From NCBI GenBank assembly GCA_009760855.2, contig WPIO01000217.1, positions 126,001 through 186,000 on the forward strand: 60,000 bases of DNA, given 5' to 3'. The notes below the pieces were generated by a model that worked only from the letters and a program-made list of their open reading frames with translations, made no database searches and was not told where the DNA came from. Made by a program: the position numbers and the translations under genes. The DNA comes from Cristatella mucedo (Eukaryota > Bryozoa > Phylactolaemata > Cristatellidae). This document shows, piece by piece, positions 1 to 9,547 of this stretch. The stretch's first letter is position 1, and each line of letters starts with the position of its first letter.

Positions 1-34
1 TATTGTATTATTACCATCTAGTGGTATTCCTCTT

Positions 35-385
35 TGATAACATACCTCAATCAGTAACTCCACAAAGCCACAAGTACCAATTGGGTGTTAAACAGGAGAG
101 TTGTCTATAATACTCTCAAATGCCCAAGTGGCTTTCAGTGCGTAGAAATTAGTCAAAGGACTGAATCCCACTCAGCAAAGAGAAAGTGAGAGGCATAGCC
201 TTGAAGGCAGCCGACGAAGCAAACGGCACGGAGGCAGCAGCTCAGGACAGCTGAGAAGGATGTGCCGAAATCGGCAGTAGGTGAGAAGATGTCGTTTCGT
301 GAGAAGTTTGCTGCACCTAGTATGGAGCTGAACTGCCGGAAATGATAACATGTTGAGAGACTGGTGGTCTTGTGACTGTACATAT
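35..385 (-). mobile_element. LINE-B fragment, 3' end with ORF2 C-terminus
   Basis: Read on the minus strand, this stretch encodes a decayed C-terminal tail with FSRNDIFSPTADFGTSFSAV (about 320-260), followed by a 3' untranslated part containing ACTCTCCTGTTTAACACCCA and CTTTGTGGAGTTACTGA. The same peptide and the same 3' sequence recur on + at 30800-31170 and on - at 35285-36180, which defines the family used here as LINE-B. The C-terminal peptide style (SSAGPRLWNSLP in better copies) is that of L2/CR1-group non-LTR retrotransposons. This copy is 5' truncated and not functional. Confidence 0.7.
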
Positions 386-417
386 AATTCATTTGTATAG
401 TGCCTTAAAATAAATAA

Positions 418-597
418 ATGAATAAATCCTAGCTGATTAAACAGCCTCTTTTTGTATAGCGACAGAAGAGCCTTTACGGCTATCACCACCGCTTGCAGTG
501 GCGATAAAGAATCGCCCACCGCAGGAGACGAACCCACAACCACGGGACCGAGGTCGTGAAAGCAACCGCCGTACCTAGTGTGCCATCACGGCTCACT
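418..597 (-). mobile_element. SINE-A copy (tRNA-derived SINE)
   Basis: The minus strand reads GTGAGCCGTGATGGCACACT (A-box region), then a partly decayed palindrome, a GGTTCG-type B box, a conserved body (GCCACTGCAAGCGGTGGTGA) and a tail with GCTATACAAAAAGAGGC, ending in a TAAA-rich stretch. At least five further good copies of the same arrangement occur in the window, which shows a dispersed tRNA-headed SINE rather than a tRNA gene. It sits directly against a LINE-B fragment on its left and a SINE-B fragment on its right. Confidence 0.85.
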
Positions 598-703
598 AAA
601 GAACTTGATCTCTATTCAGCCACTTCACATATGCCACAGGGCTACCTCGGCTAGGCCTTGGTCGGGGGGGGGGGGAGTACTTTACAACTACAAGGCCAAA
701 CCA
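590..703 (-). mobile_element. SINE-B fragment
   Basis: AAAGAACTTGATCTCTATTC and CTTCACATATGCCACAGGGC match the tail half of SINE-B in minus orientation, followed by GCTAGGCCTTGGTCGGGG and a 13-bp G run. Part of the head is missing. The piece abuts the 5' end of the SINE-A copy to its left. Confidence 0.6.
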
Positions 704-1177
704 TCGAAGGATCGCTGGCCCTCATCGGGCTGGCGTTTTGGAGCGCGCCACGAAAAGGCTGCACGCGGCAATATTGAATCTAGATGAGAAGGTATGTGCC
801 CACAGCATGTAGGGGAGCATAGAAAGCAGCTGCCATCGTGCCATCAGCCAACCACTGTAAGCTGGGGCCTTTAATGAGCCGCGAGCGATCCACGTGATTT
901 CCATGAGGGTCCTCCAGCCAGCTCATCACTGTCACGTGTCGGGGAGGCAGGCTTTGTCTGCCGCCATGCCCGCTTTTAGTCTTTTGGCTTGGTCTTGACT
1001 TTGGCTTCGCCCTGTGTCTATCAAAACTATAGAGCATTTCTCAGATGAGTGAAGGGGCCAGATGTGAAGGGTCTCTGGTCACAATGTGGCCCTAGGGCAA
1101 CAGTTTGCTGACCGTTGACTTAGAAAGAGAGTTAGTTCTCTTACGATGCTGCTACCAGTGCATTATTATAATAATAA
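704..1177. other. Unassigned sequence upstream of the ACP6-like exons
   Basis: Nothing coding was recognised here. It should lie in an intron of the ACP6-like gene, because the earliest exon found (1538) starts inside a codon, but no exon for the preceding part of the protein could be found. Confidence 0.4.
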
Positions 1178-1353
1178 TAATAAATCCTAGCTGTAAACAT
1201 CCTCTTCTTGTATAGCGACAGAAGAGCCTTTACGGCTATCACCACCGCTTGCAGTGGCGATAAAGGATCGCCAACCGCAGGAATCAAACCCACGACCTCG
1301 GGACCGAGGTCGCGAAAGCAACCACATTACCTAGTGTGCCATCACGGCTCATC
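1178..1353 (-). mobile_element. SINE-A copy
   Basis: Minus-strand SINE-A with the full head: ATGGCACACTAGGTAATG in the A-box region, a palindrome made of CGACCTCGG and CCGAGGTCG halves, a GGTTTGATTCC B box, the GCCACTGCAAGCGGTGGTGA body and a TATACAAGAAGAGG tail, ending in a TTATTATTATT repeat. It lies 185 bp upstream of the first recognised ACP6-like exon. Confidence 0.85.
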
Positions 1354-1537
1354 TTATCACTGTTGCTACCCTTTCTTGTTGAGCTGGGGGGTCCTACCCG
1401 TGTGCCAAACAGCAGCCAGCTCCTTTGTAGGCATGATGGGTGTCGTGATAAACTTTGGAGGACTACTTCTTGCTATTTATTGCCCTTCTATGTGCCGCCG
1501 CTCTCGCCGCTGCTCACTGGCTGTTGCTTCGTTTCAG

Positions 1538-1626
1538 CGTTCGCTCTACGTTTATCTTGAGGACGATGCTCACGGCCAAAGCATTGCTTGCCGGCCTTCT
1601 GAATCCTGCCGAACTTACGAGTCAAG
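1538..1626 (+). CDS. ACP6: ACP6-like exon: RST motif
   Basis: The acceptor is TTGCTTCGTTTCAG before 1538; the first base completes a codon begun in an upstream exon. It encodes VRSTFILRT..AKALLAGLLN, the RST...RT...A..LLAGL block of histidine acid phosphatases that follows the catalytic core. The proposed donor is weak (G then GTGTGA at 1627) and was chosen because it leaves one base, which pairs in phase with the next exon. Confidence 0.8.
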
Positions 1627-3077
1627 GTGTGACACGCTGGCTGGCTGACTCAGTCCTTCGGGAGCTGCGGTGCGGCATCCTTGACTCTAGTAGCTGAGCT
1701 TGGCTATCCCGGCGGTGGGTGATCCGTGTGGCAGCTGGAACCGTAAAAGCCGACATCAGATGGAGGCCACGGGCAGTGCTGTGCGCCTCGCCACTGCTTG
1801 CAGAAACTCGTCCGCGACTGGCCACTTGTGCAAGCGTCGGCGTTGTCCGGGCCAGACGGCGAGCTGCGATATTATATAGCAAGTCTCCCCCTTGCGCGTT
1901 GTCACGCCGTCGCCTCGAGCCGTCGCCTCGAGCCGTCGCCTCGAGCTGTCCCGCCCCTTTGGCTCACGCGCGGCCGCCACACTTGACGCTGCCGCCGAAG
2001 CCGACTCGAGCACTCCTTGCCCCTTTCCTTTAACTTATAGCGAAGCCGCCCGTGTCCTTGCACGTGAGCGACCACTCGACGGAGCTTCTGTACCCGAATT
2101 TCTCCTCGTGCCCGTGTCTCCGCGACATCGTTCATCATGGCTTGGACAATTTGCACGAGGTGCCTGGCCTGGACCAAGTGAGGAGGGCCGTATTTGAAGC
2201 CGTCGGTAGGTGCTCTTCGAGTTGTGAGCTACCCTCGCGAGCTGGTGCTGTTCTGAATGCGATGCGCAATGAAAATGATTTCTGCGAGTGCTTGCGATAT
2301 ATGTTTCGTTGAATTTTTACCTAATGTGCTATTTTTACCATATGTGCTATATGATAATGCTGACTGGGTGTCGAGGCGCGTGTATGGCGTTTCTCAGCCT
2401 GCAACTTTCAAAGTCGCGAAAAACTAAATGGGTTTGTGTTTGCTGACGAATTTCTCTACGTGCGCTAAAAGCCGTATCGACTTTCGATGCGCACTCGGTC
2501 GCTAATAGATTTCCTCTTGCTCTGAAAAAGAAAACGTGAGCAGCATACGAGCTGTGTCTAGAGGGCAGACCAGAAAATGAGCAGCGCGGGACTAGCAGTA
2601 TATAGAATGACTGCTAAGAATGTGCCAAAGTCGGCTGCATGAGCTGCATGAGTTTGTCGTTGTGCAAGAGCTGTAACTATGCAGAGCATAAAGTGGATGT
2701 TACGAAGGAGAGTTGTATGCAGCAGCACTCGAAGCCTAAGCAGCTTTTGGTGCACATTTTGATAGCCAACAGACTTCGTTTCACGAAACAAAGAGAAAAC
2801 GGCAAGCATAGATAGATGGCAGTCAAGGAAGTGGGCAGCATGGCAGTAGCTGCTCAGGACGGATGCTGGACAGGATGCGCCACAGTCAGCAGCAGCAGCC
2901 GGAGAGAAGATTAGATTTTGTTGCATAAGAATTTTTGAAGCGAGCTCCACAGTCTGGGCTGTGGCTTGTCGACCCACAGTGTGTTCTTAGCATTGGCTGC
3001 CTGTTGCACTACTTTCACGCCCCCTTCGAGGTCGTTTCGGACCGGTCGGGGAATGCGTAGTGTCCAGGCTGCGCACG

Positions 3078-3125
<48 letters not shown>

Positions 3126-6100
3126 TGTCACGTGACAATGCTTCCATTGCCCTTTGCAGTGCTGTAATGTCACGTTTGGCATGTTCATTTGCTTCGCAGG
3201 GTACGCGGACGGCATCGGTGCTACACACGGCCACAAGCACATGCAGCTGACCGAGTTTCGAGACGACGTCGTTGCTCGGCTGGTAGGCGTGGCTTGCTGG
3301 TCCCTTTGCTGCCTCCCTTCGATCGTGTGCCCAAGCCCAAGGGGCGGCTGCAGCAGATGATTGATGCCGAGCCACCCTATCAGTCTCTGGAGGCTGCGTT
3401 GCAGCCTAGTTGCGGCTGTATGGGGATGGCACCGGCTACCAGAGCAAAGGGGATGGCACCGGCTACCAGAGCAAAGCGGGCCTCCGTTCTGAAGATTTTC
3501 CTTTCGTCACTGGGATCTTCGTCGTTTTCTAGACATACTGCTCGAGCTAACCTGCCTGTGACGAGTCGATCACAGACTTTTGTCTGCGCGCTGGGTGCAC
3601 ATAGAATACCGTACGACAGGCTGCCTGATAGCTAGCTGCTGCCCTGGTTTGGCCCAGGGGTTAACGTGCTTGCCTATAACGACCCCAGTCGTGGGATCGA
3701 GCCCTGCCGCATAAGTGTGAAGCATCTTGATAGAGATTAAGCTCTCTTTAGGTGCTACACAAGTGAATTATATTAAATTTATAGTTTTATCTATAGCATA
3801 CTCAGCTGGGCTTTAAAAGCACAGCCCTCTGTTAAGTGTGTCGAAATTTTATGGAACCATGTCGAACTTTGTTCCTGCTGCCTGCTGTGCCGTTTGGATC
3901 TAATCTGTGGTCAGAGAATGGGAATAGCTGGTTCCTAGACATTCTGTTGCCCGCAATATTTTGCATCTTGAGATCTTTTCCTCGTGCCTTGGTTTATAAT
4001 TTGCAAGCAGCATATGTAAAGTGCCTAGAAAGAGATCAAGTTCTCTGAAGTTCTGTTCTCTTATCTGGGGCTATAAAACGTATTGTTACTATTAATATTA
4101 TGTTTATAATTCCGTGATCTTGTTCGGGTGTGGTAGTGGCAGTTAAATGAGATCTTGTGGACTCTAGTAATTATCTCGAAGCTCTAGAAAATATCTGTAC
4201 ATATCAGGTAAATATCAAACGTCAAAATGTCAAACCTTTGCTCCAAAAGGTCGAGTCTGAGCAATCGTGAATTCTGTTGACTTAATCGGCTGCGTGTCTG
4301 CATTTGTGCCCGTGTTTGCTACGTCAGCAGTAGCTGTGGCCTGGCTTCTGCATCCACCAAAGTTGTCTCTTTTGTTGTACGACCGCGATCTGCCTGCATG
4401 CCTCCTCGGCAGAGTTTCCGTGGCCGCCGAATCTTGCCTGTTCCTTATAGACTCACGGCCTGCCCGTGCCTGCCGAGCTGCAGCCGTACATCGCCGATAT
4501 CGACAAATTCGGCACGATATCGTGCCTTTACGGTCTGATAGGCACGATCAGGTAGCGAATGCTGCACGCGACTGCAGCCTGCGGACGGTGACTGGCCTTG
4601 TACTCACGTCCTGTCGACCTCACCAAGCCCTCTGTGCCTGTGACTGGATATTTACGATGTGTGCATATGTGTGTGCTAATTGCCCGAGGCCTTAATGCGT
4701 GCATCAGTAGTGAACGGTTCAGCTCAGCAGAGATTACTCAGCTTGTCGGCAAAATTTCTGGAGACATTTCAGTTTCACACTAGTCCACATCTTTTTTTCA
4801 TACTCGAGGCATAGTCCAAGTGAGCCGTGATGGCCCACTAAGCAAAGGCATTTGCTCTTTGCAATATCGGTCTCATGGTCATAGGTTCGAATAATGCAAG
4901 TGGTGGTGATAGCCTTTGAGGCACTTTCTGCTGCTATACAAGAAGAGTCTGTTAAATTAGTTTTTTAATATATTTATTCTTAACCGTTTGCATAAGCCCC
5001 TCCCCCGATGTTTGAATGGTGGTGCTATGGTTGCACCCAACTATAAAAGTGTTTGAAATACAGTGTCGCCACCTTTGACTTTGCTAACCTCTGTACCTGC
5101 TTGATTTCAGCAATCAGCAGCTAGGTCTGAGGCTAGCCAGTGGTCCGCTGATGCACCATATCGTGAACAACATGGACTGCTCTCTGAAGAATGAGTGAGT
5201 TGCAGCTTTTTTCAGAACCTTACCTGCAATTGCATTAATAATAATAATGGTAATGCACTTGATAAAGCGCCCTCAGAGAACTTAATCTCTTTCTAGTCGC
5301 TTTACATTTGCTGCAAAGGGATTGCCTTTAGCCGCACGGTCTGCCCTGAGGCATAGCAACTTTCTGGTGTACCCATTAGCACAGTGCTTTGCTATCTCAC
5401 GGTAGAGGCTGCAATTTGGCACAATGTTATAGACGAGTTGTCAGCTAATTATTTTTGCTTGGATTGGTTTATAACTGGTGTGCAGCCATAGTAAGAGTCG
5501 CGCTGCAGTTTAACGTGAGTGACTACAGGCAGCCTCAAGTTTCTAAATTTGTGCTGTGAAAATCAAAATAAGTCGAATATGGCTATTTTTCTATAAATAG
5601 CTTTGAATACTTTGTCAGGATATCTAATGTGGTGGAAATCTTAACCGCACTTGGCTAAACTTCACGTAATTCAGTGCCCACGTGAGCTTTAATGCCCACG
5701 CGAGGGTTTCAGCACACGGTTAAGCTCTGTTTACGCATCACGTACTCCACTATCGGCCTTTTGCCGAAAGCATAGCAAAAGGTGTGCTCTCTTAACCCTC
5801 TTTCTTTCTTTCTTTCCTTCTTCTTCTTCATTCCTTTCCTTTCGAAGACCTCCTCCTTCTTCTTCTTCATTCCTTTCCTTTCGAAGACCTCCTTCTTCTT
5901 CTTCTTCAGACTCTTACTTATTAGTCTTACTACGATACATTTGCCCTAACCACGGTTAACGGCTGCTTCCTTCATGATGAAAAACTCCGTAATCCCTCAA
6001 ACGTGCCAAACGGACGGACTGTCCGAGCAAATCCGCTGGGACCTCTGGGTGACTTCACAACCGAATTCGTTGCGATGTCAACAGATTACGTGTTCGTTTA

Positions 6101-8899
6101 TTTGCAGCAAGTCGTGGCTGCTTGTTTATCGTCATTGGGTTCGTCTTCTCAAATTAAATCTTCCATGGCTTATTGTAATTAGGCTGTCACATTCGACAAG
6201 ATTCGTAACCGAATCGTGGATGCTACTGAGCCGGTGGGAAGGTTAGGGCTTAGCTGTTCGAATGGCGACCGAAAGATAGCTTGACCTCACGTTCTATGTG
6301 AGCAGACTCGTAGCTTTAACTGCACAGGCCGACCTTAGCATCCCATATTTTCCTTACAGTCAGGTTTCGTTTGATTACCGAATCCACTAATTTGCAAGTT
6401 AGGCGAGAAATATTGATGAAAAGAACAACGCTGGCGAGAGACTTTGCGGAATTTGTTTAGAGCCTAAAGGTACCTTAAAGTATCCAAACGTATCCTCGAA
6501 GTTGCTCAAGACGTTTGACCTGGAGGTCCATTGTGGAGCGACTCATTTTCTGATGATGCTGCACCGTGATGACATTAGTTTTGACCCTAAGTGTGTTGCT
6601 AGAAGTGAAGTGGTGACTTGAACTACGTTTATAATGGATGGGTAGTGAGACTAAAAGGTAACCTCAGCTGCCTGCCATCCTTGTGCTAGTGCCCTCTTTA
6701 ATGACTTCAGTTCCTGACAAAGCTTGTCAAGTAAGACCAGTCATGTTATTGTCTCTTTCACTCGCAGTCACTCGAGCTGCAGGAGAGCTGTTTAAAATGA
6801 TATAAAACCATAGCCTCATCGTCTGCCGAATTAAAGTGATGCTGATTACCCCAAACGGATATTGTAGCGCTCGAAAGAAAAGGGGGGCTAGCCTGTTTAC
6901 GCGCTTATTTTTTACTGTCTCAGCACTACTCTCAGTTCTCCTCACTCTCTTTCTCCGGAGTTCTCTGGAGGACTACTGATGACCATTGATGAAAATTGTT
7001 TTCGCTCCAACCAAGTGCAAGAACGCTAGCAAACGTCTTAAATCGTCTTTCACGACTAGACTGCACATGCGTTTCCCCTTCTGTATTGTCTATCTATCTG
7101 TTCCACTTCGTTGCTATTTATTTCTTGACCACTATTTTCCTTAGGCTTTTCGCCTGTTGCTGTTCCTTTGTTGTACCAGGCGTTCTTAACTGGCCAATGA
7201 TACAGCACCAAAAGCTGCTAAGGTGTAGAGCAAGCAACAGTCACTCCAGTTTAACATGACGACAGTATGGTTTTATAGATACCTGCACTAAGATTGCTCG
7301 ATGCAATACTGATGAGGATATATATATATATATATATATATAATTCATTTTATAGCACCCCAAGATAACTTAATCTCTATTCAGGCGCTTCACATATGCC
7401 TCGGGGCTCGAGCCCGCGACCTCAGCCAGACCTTGGTCGGGGCGAGCACCTTAACCGCTGCACCAAACCAGTCGCTTGATGTGCAGTTATTTGCCCGTCT
7501 GAATGGCTACTCGGCAGATGTTCTATCATCCGATGCTTCTGCACGGGTCTGGCCATAACTGGGAGCTGCATAGCCCGACTGAAACTGATTGCTTTTGCTC
7601 CATAGAGCGCATCACCGCTTGTTACGCTCTTTTCGTTCAGATCACCTAAATTTCACCTCTACTCCGTGCACGACTCCACAATCATGCCGCTGCTCACTGC
7701 CATGAAGGTATTCGATGGCAAGTGGCCACCGTTCTGCTCCGAGCTCACCTTCGAGCTGTACATGCGCTCAGCCGGTGACGGCGGTGCCGAGGCAGAACCA
7801 ATGGTCAAAGTGAAATACCAGGGACAGGTGAGTCCACTTGCGTCTACGTTGCTGCCACTGCCGCCTCATCCTCTCTCGCTAGAGTGGAGCCGTCAGGGAG
7901 GGTCAGCACGTGTTTGCAAGGTTCTGATCGCCCGGCGGTGGGGGATGGGGCAGGCAGGGGGTGGGGGCGTGCGAGGGCGCGGCCCCCACCCGGCGCGGCC
8001 GAGACGCTCCCGGCCGAGCTGGAGGCTCGAGTTTGGGATTGAGCGAGCGAGAGGAAGCGGCGAGGAAGTGGCAGGCCGCTCGTGCCAGCTCTCCTCTTCC
8101 TCCTCCTCGTGCCCTGCGGCATCCACTCGCGCCGAGCCCTGTGCTGCCGTCAGCCTCTCAAACTTCTTTGCTCACTTCGCCGTAGCTGCGCCTTGCTGGG
8201 AGTTGATGAACGCATGAGCTTCCGTCGTGTTACCTGGCATTTGTTTGCGGGTGTTGGCTGACCGGCAGGGTAGCGCGTGCTCACTTCCTGCCGGCTTTCG
8301 GTACGAGCTGCAGCTTGGCTCCGGTTTCGTTATCTGTCACATAACTTAGTATTGGCATTCGATCTTGACGAGACCACTGGGTGGCTAGAGTGGCGTGGAC
8401 AAGTGTGTTGCCACGCTTCAAGAGCCAGGTCTAAATCGTAAGCTCTTTCTGCAAATTTACTTCATACCTCTGTTACGAAATGGTGGCCCCAAAGCTCGAA
8501 AGAACGAGGGACCGAGATTGATAGTCGCGTGGCACAACATAGCAGGGTTCGCTGAAAATTGGAAGCGTGCACCCGAACTCCCAATCGCTCGAATGCACGA
8601 GCAAATGCCAGTCCAGCCGAAAACTGGCTCGATTGGCGTAGCTCTGCACTTCAGGCTGCGAGGCAGTTGGTGGTGGCTCGGTCTGCCTCCGTGCGGTCTG
8701 TGACCAGGCAGCGTGGAGCAGCCTGTGGAGCAGGTGAACTTGGTCGTCGTTTCAGGATCTCGAGCTGCCCGGCTGCACTGGTGCGACCTGCTCGCTGAGC
8801 CAGTTCAAGCAGCTGCTGTCTGACGTCACCGTCAGGCAGGAAGAAAGGCACCGGCTCTGCCATCCGCCGGCTGCAGACGACACTACCAGTGAGTTGTAG
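1538..8899 (+). CDS. ACP6: ACP6-like histidine acid phosphatase, C-terminal part (7 exons)
   Basis: Seven exons join with matching phases: 1538-1626, 2041-2205, 3200-3282, 4451-4551, 5111-5194, 7641-7827 and 8756-8899 (stop TAG 8897-8899). They give about 283 residues, close to what remains of animal ACP6 after its RST motif. Landmarks in order are VRSTFILRTMLTAKALLAGL, STELLYPNFSSC (ACP6: SEVLYPNYQSC), DDVVARL-THGLPVP (ACP6: AAEQAHNLP), LASGPLMHHI, the catalytic-acid motif HDSTIMPLL, KWPPFCSELTFELYM, and PGCTGATCSLSQF near the end. The family hydrolyses lysophosphatidic acid to monoacylglycerol; in mammals ACP6 is mitochondrial. The N-terminal exons with RHGxRxP and the targeting signal lie left of the window. 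Introns of 0.4-2.4 kb hold SINE and LINE pieces. ACP2-like or PXYLP1-like phosphatases are alternatives, but KWPPF and the PGC..G.C tail favour ACP6. All frames are intact. Confidence 0.88.
2041..2205 (+). CDS. ACP6: ACP6-like exon: YPN..SC block
   Basis: A long pyrimidine tract ends in TTAACTTATAG at 2040. Two bases complete the split codon, then the exon reads KPPVSLHVSDHSTELLYPNF and continues through RDIVHHGLDNLHEVPGL. It ends one base into a codon before the donor GTAGGT at 2206. The LYPNF.SC motif is the best ACP6-specific match in this exon. Confidence 0.85.
2557..2985 (-). mobile_element. LINE-B fragment inside an ACP6-like intron
   Basis: The minus strand carries LINE-B C-terminal coding decay (VFSLFRETKSVGYQNVHQK, about 2820-2745) and its 3' end with GAGTGCTGCTGCATACAACTC. 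Related copies at 30800 and 35300 carry FSLLRETKSVGYR and ISLLREMKSASY. It sits in the 2206-3199 intron in antisense orientation to the gene. Confidence 0.75.
3075..3127. repeat. (GTGC)n microsatellite
   Basis: About 13 tandem GTGC/CGTG units lie inside the third sampled ACP6-like intron, 73 bp before the next exon. Alternating purine-pyrimidine sequence of this kind can adopt Z-DNA. Confidence 0.95.
3200..3282 (+). CDS. ACP6: ACP6-like exon: linker and RDDVVARL helix
   Basis: The acceptor is CATTTGCTTCGCAG before 3200 and the donor GTAGGC at 3283. It completes the split codon and reads GYADGIGATHGHK, then LTEFRDDVVARL, ending in phase 0. The last residues align with the ACP6 segment just before the conserved H(N/G)LP motif, which begins the next exon. 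Confidence 0.75.
3422..3475 (+). repeat. 27-bp perfect tandem duplication
   Basis: The unit GGGGATGGCACCGGCTACCA plus GAGCAAA occurs twice in direct succession with no mismatch, which points to a recent duplication. It lies in an intron. Confidence 0.9.
3640..3775 (+). mobile_element. SINE-B copy
   Basis: Plus-strand SINE-B: GGTTTGGCCCAGGGGTTAAC head, GGGATCGAGCCCTG as a diverged B box, then GTGAAGCATCTTGATAGAGA and TTAAGCTCTCTTTAGGTGCT, ending in AAGTGAATTATATT. It lies in the 3283-4450 intron. Confidence 0.85.
3998..4110 (+). mobile_element. LINE-A 3' tail fragment
   Basis: TTTGCAAGCAGCATATGTAA then AGTGCCTAGAAAGAGATCAA and GTTCTCTGAAG match the LINE-A 3' hairpin region (AGCGCCTAGAGAGAGATTAA...TTCTCTGAGGGCGC), followed by an irregular TTA-rich end. 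It is a short intronic relic. Confidence 0.6.
4451..4551 (+). CDS. ACP6: ACP6-like exon: HGLP motif
   Basis: A strong acceptor (TTGCCTGTTCCTTATAG) precedes 4451. The phase-0 exon starts THGLPVPAELQPYIADIDKF and continues through CLYGLIG, ending two bases into a codon before the donor GTAGCG at 4552. HGLP is a hallmark of this phosphatase family. The frame is easily missed, as a longer unrelated reading frame overlaps it. Confidence 0.75.
4818..4965 (+). mobile_element. SINE-A copy (diverged)
   Basis: GTGAGCCGTGATGGCCCACT gives the A-box region, AGGTTCGAATAATGC a damaged B box, GCAAGTGGTGGTGATAGCCT the body and GCTATACAAGAAGAGTCTGT the tail. The palindrome before the B box is mostly lost. It lies in the 4552-5110 intron. 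Confidence 0.8.
5111..5194 (+). CDS. ACP6: ACP6-like exon: GPLMHHI block
   Basis: The acceptor is CTTGATTTCAG and the donor GTGAGT at 5195. It encodes NQQLGLRLASGPLMHHIVNN and then MDCSLKN, matching the ACP6 'VGPFLHILESNL' segment. It ends two bases into a Glu codon that the next exon completes. Confidence 0.85.
   Translation, partial: QSAARSEASQWSADAPYREQHGLLSEE
5236..5325 (-). mobile_element. LINE-A 3' tail fragment
   Basis: AATAATAATAATGG then TGCACTTGATAAAGCGCCCT, CAGAGAACTTAATCTC and TTTACATTTGCTGCAAAGGG is the LINE-A 3' end in minus orientation. Only the last ~90 bp of the element are present. Confidence 0.8.
5800..5912 (+). repeat. Polypyrimidine tract with 37-bp tandem unit
   Basis: (CTTT)n runs into two direct copies of a unit containing CTTCTTCTTCATTCCTTTCC and TTTCGAAGACCTCC (about 5816-5852 and 5853-5889), then CTTCTTCTTCTTC. 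It lies within the largest intron of the ACP6-like gene, about 1.8 kb before the HD exon. Confidence 0.85.
5913..7315. other. Intronic sequence with no recognised element
   Basis: This central part of the 5195-7640 intron has no exon-like block with usable splice sites and no clear match to the repeat families defined here. Confidence 0.45.
7318..7478 (-). mobile_element. (TA)n plus SINE-B copy
   Basis: About 13 TA units (7318-7343) are the tail-side junction of a minus-strand SINE-B. The SINE runs ATAATTCATTTTATAGCACC, then ATCTCTATTCAGGCGCTTCA, GGGGCTCGAGCCCGCGACCT (B box), GACCTTGGTCGGGGCGAGCA and CTTAACCGCTGCACCAAACC. It is a nearly full-length copy, 160 bp upstream of the HD exon. Confidence 0.88.
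7641..7827 (+). CDS. ACP6: ACP6-like exon: catalytic HD motif
   Basis: The acceptor is CTCTTTTCGTTCAG and the donor GTGAGT at 7828, phase 0. It encodes SPKFHLYSVHDSTIMPLL (the His-Asp catalytic acid motif), FDGKWPPFCSELTFELYM, and a less conserved stretch with AGDGGAEAEP. KWPPF is shared with vertebrate ACP6. Confidence 0.92.
8756..8899 (+). CDS. ACP6: ACP6-like terminal exon
   Basis: The acceptor is GGTCGTCGTTTCAG. The exon begins DLELPGCTGATCSLSQFKQL and ends ADDTTSEL then TAG. The cysteines of PGCTGATC and the late RHRLCHP match the disulfide-forming C-terminus of ACP6. A GTGAGT inside the last codons (8889) could act as a donor; the close fit to family length argues that the TAG is the true stop. 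Confidence 0.88.
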   Translation, partial: DLELPGCTGATCSLSQFKQLLSDVTVRQEERHRLCHPPAADDTTSEL

Positions 8900-9179
8900 T
8901 TGTGACAGCCCACATGCGTTCGTCCCTTGTAGCTCTTGAGCGTGATGGCTGTCTAGCCAATCAGAGGCAGCAAGCCGCTCTTCCCCTCCCTTCCCCCTCT
9001 GCTGCTGGCACACATCTGGGCCTTTCGATCAGGCAGTTGCTAATATGTTTATATATTTTCCAGAGGTAAAAAGTGTACTGCTGTGTGCATATATGTGTAA
9101 TGTAATAATGTAATATAATGCATCTCCGTCTGTAACTCAACAAAGTCATAAAGAGTGCTTGCTGCTGTATGGGTTACAC

Positions 9180-9281
9180 GCGTGTGCGTGTGTGTGCGTG
9201 CGTGTGTGTGCGTGCGTGTGTGTGCGTGCGTGTGTGTGCGTGCGTGTGTGTGCGCGTGTGTGTGCGCGCGTGTGTGTGTGT
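9180..9281. repeat. (GT)n/(GTGC)n microsatellite
   Basis: A compound alternating tract of GTGTGTGC units about 100 bp long, 280 bp beyond the ACP6-like stop codon. No convincing AATAAA signal was seen between 8899 and here; AATATA (about 9112) and CATAAA (about 9147) are the nearest variants. Confidence 0.95.
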
Positions 9282-9431
9282 CACTACCACATTTTGGTAT
9301 GCACTACTTTTCTTAAGCCTCGTGAACACATGCAGGTCATGTAGTCTTAGGTAGTGACTTGAAGCAATTGAGATCAAGCTAGCAGCCGAACAAGAACAAC
9401 AAGACAAGAAAACAAAACAAGAACAAGCAGT

Positions 9432-9508
9432 GAAGCATTATTGCAGCAAATTAAAGTGCCTAGAAAGAGACTCTGGGGCACTTTGCAACCGTGTTGTTAT
9501 TATTATGT
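9432..9508 (+). mobile_element. LINE-A 3' tail fragment
   Basis: GCAGCAAATTAAAGTGCCTA then GAAAGAGACTCT and GGGGCACTTTGC, ending TTGTTATTATTATG. This is a shortened LINE-A 3' hairpin with its ATT tail on the plus strand. Confidence 0.65.
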
Positions 9509-9547
9509 AAGTTGTGCCGATGGATGGAAAGGAGCTTTTGCAGCCAT

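Noticed and set aside
4267-4695. 142-codon plus-strand open frame within the ACP6-like gene
   Set aside because: It overlaps the 4451-4551 exon in a different frame; the exon frame matches the phosphatase family and its splice phases fit.
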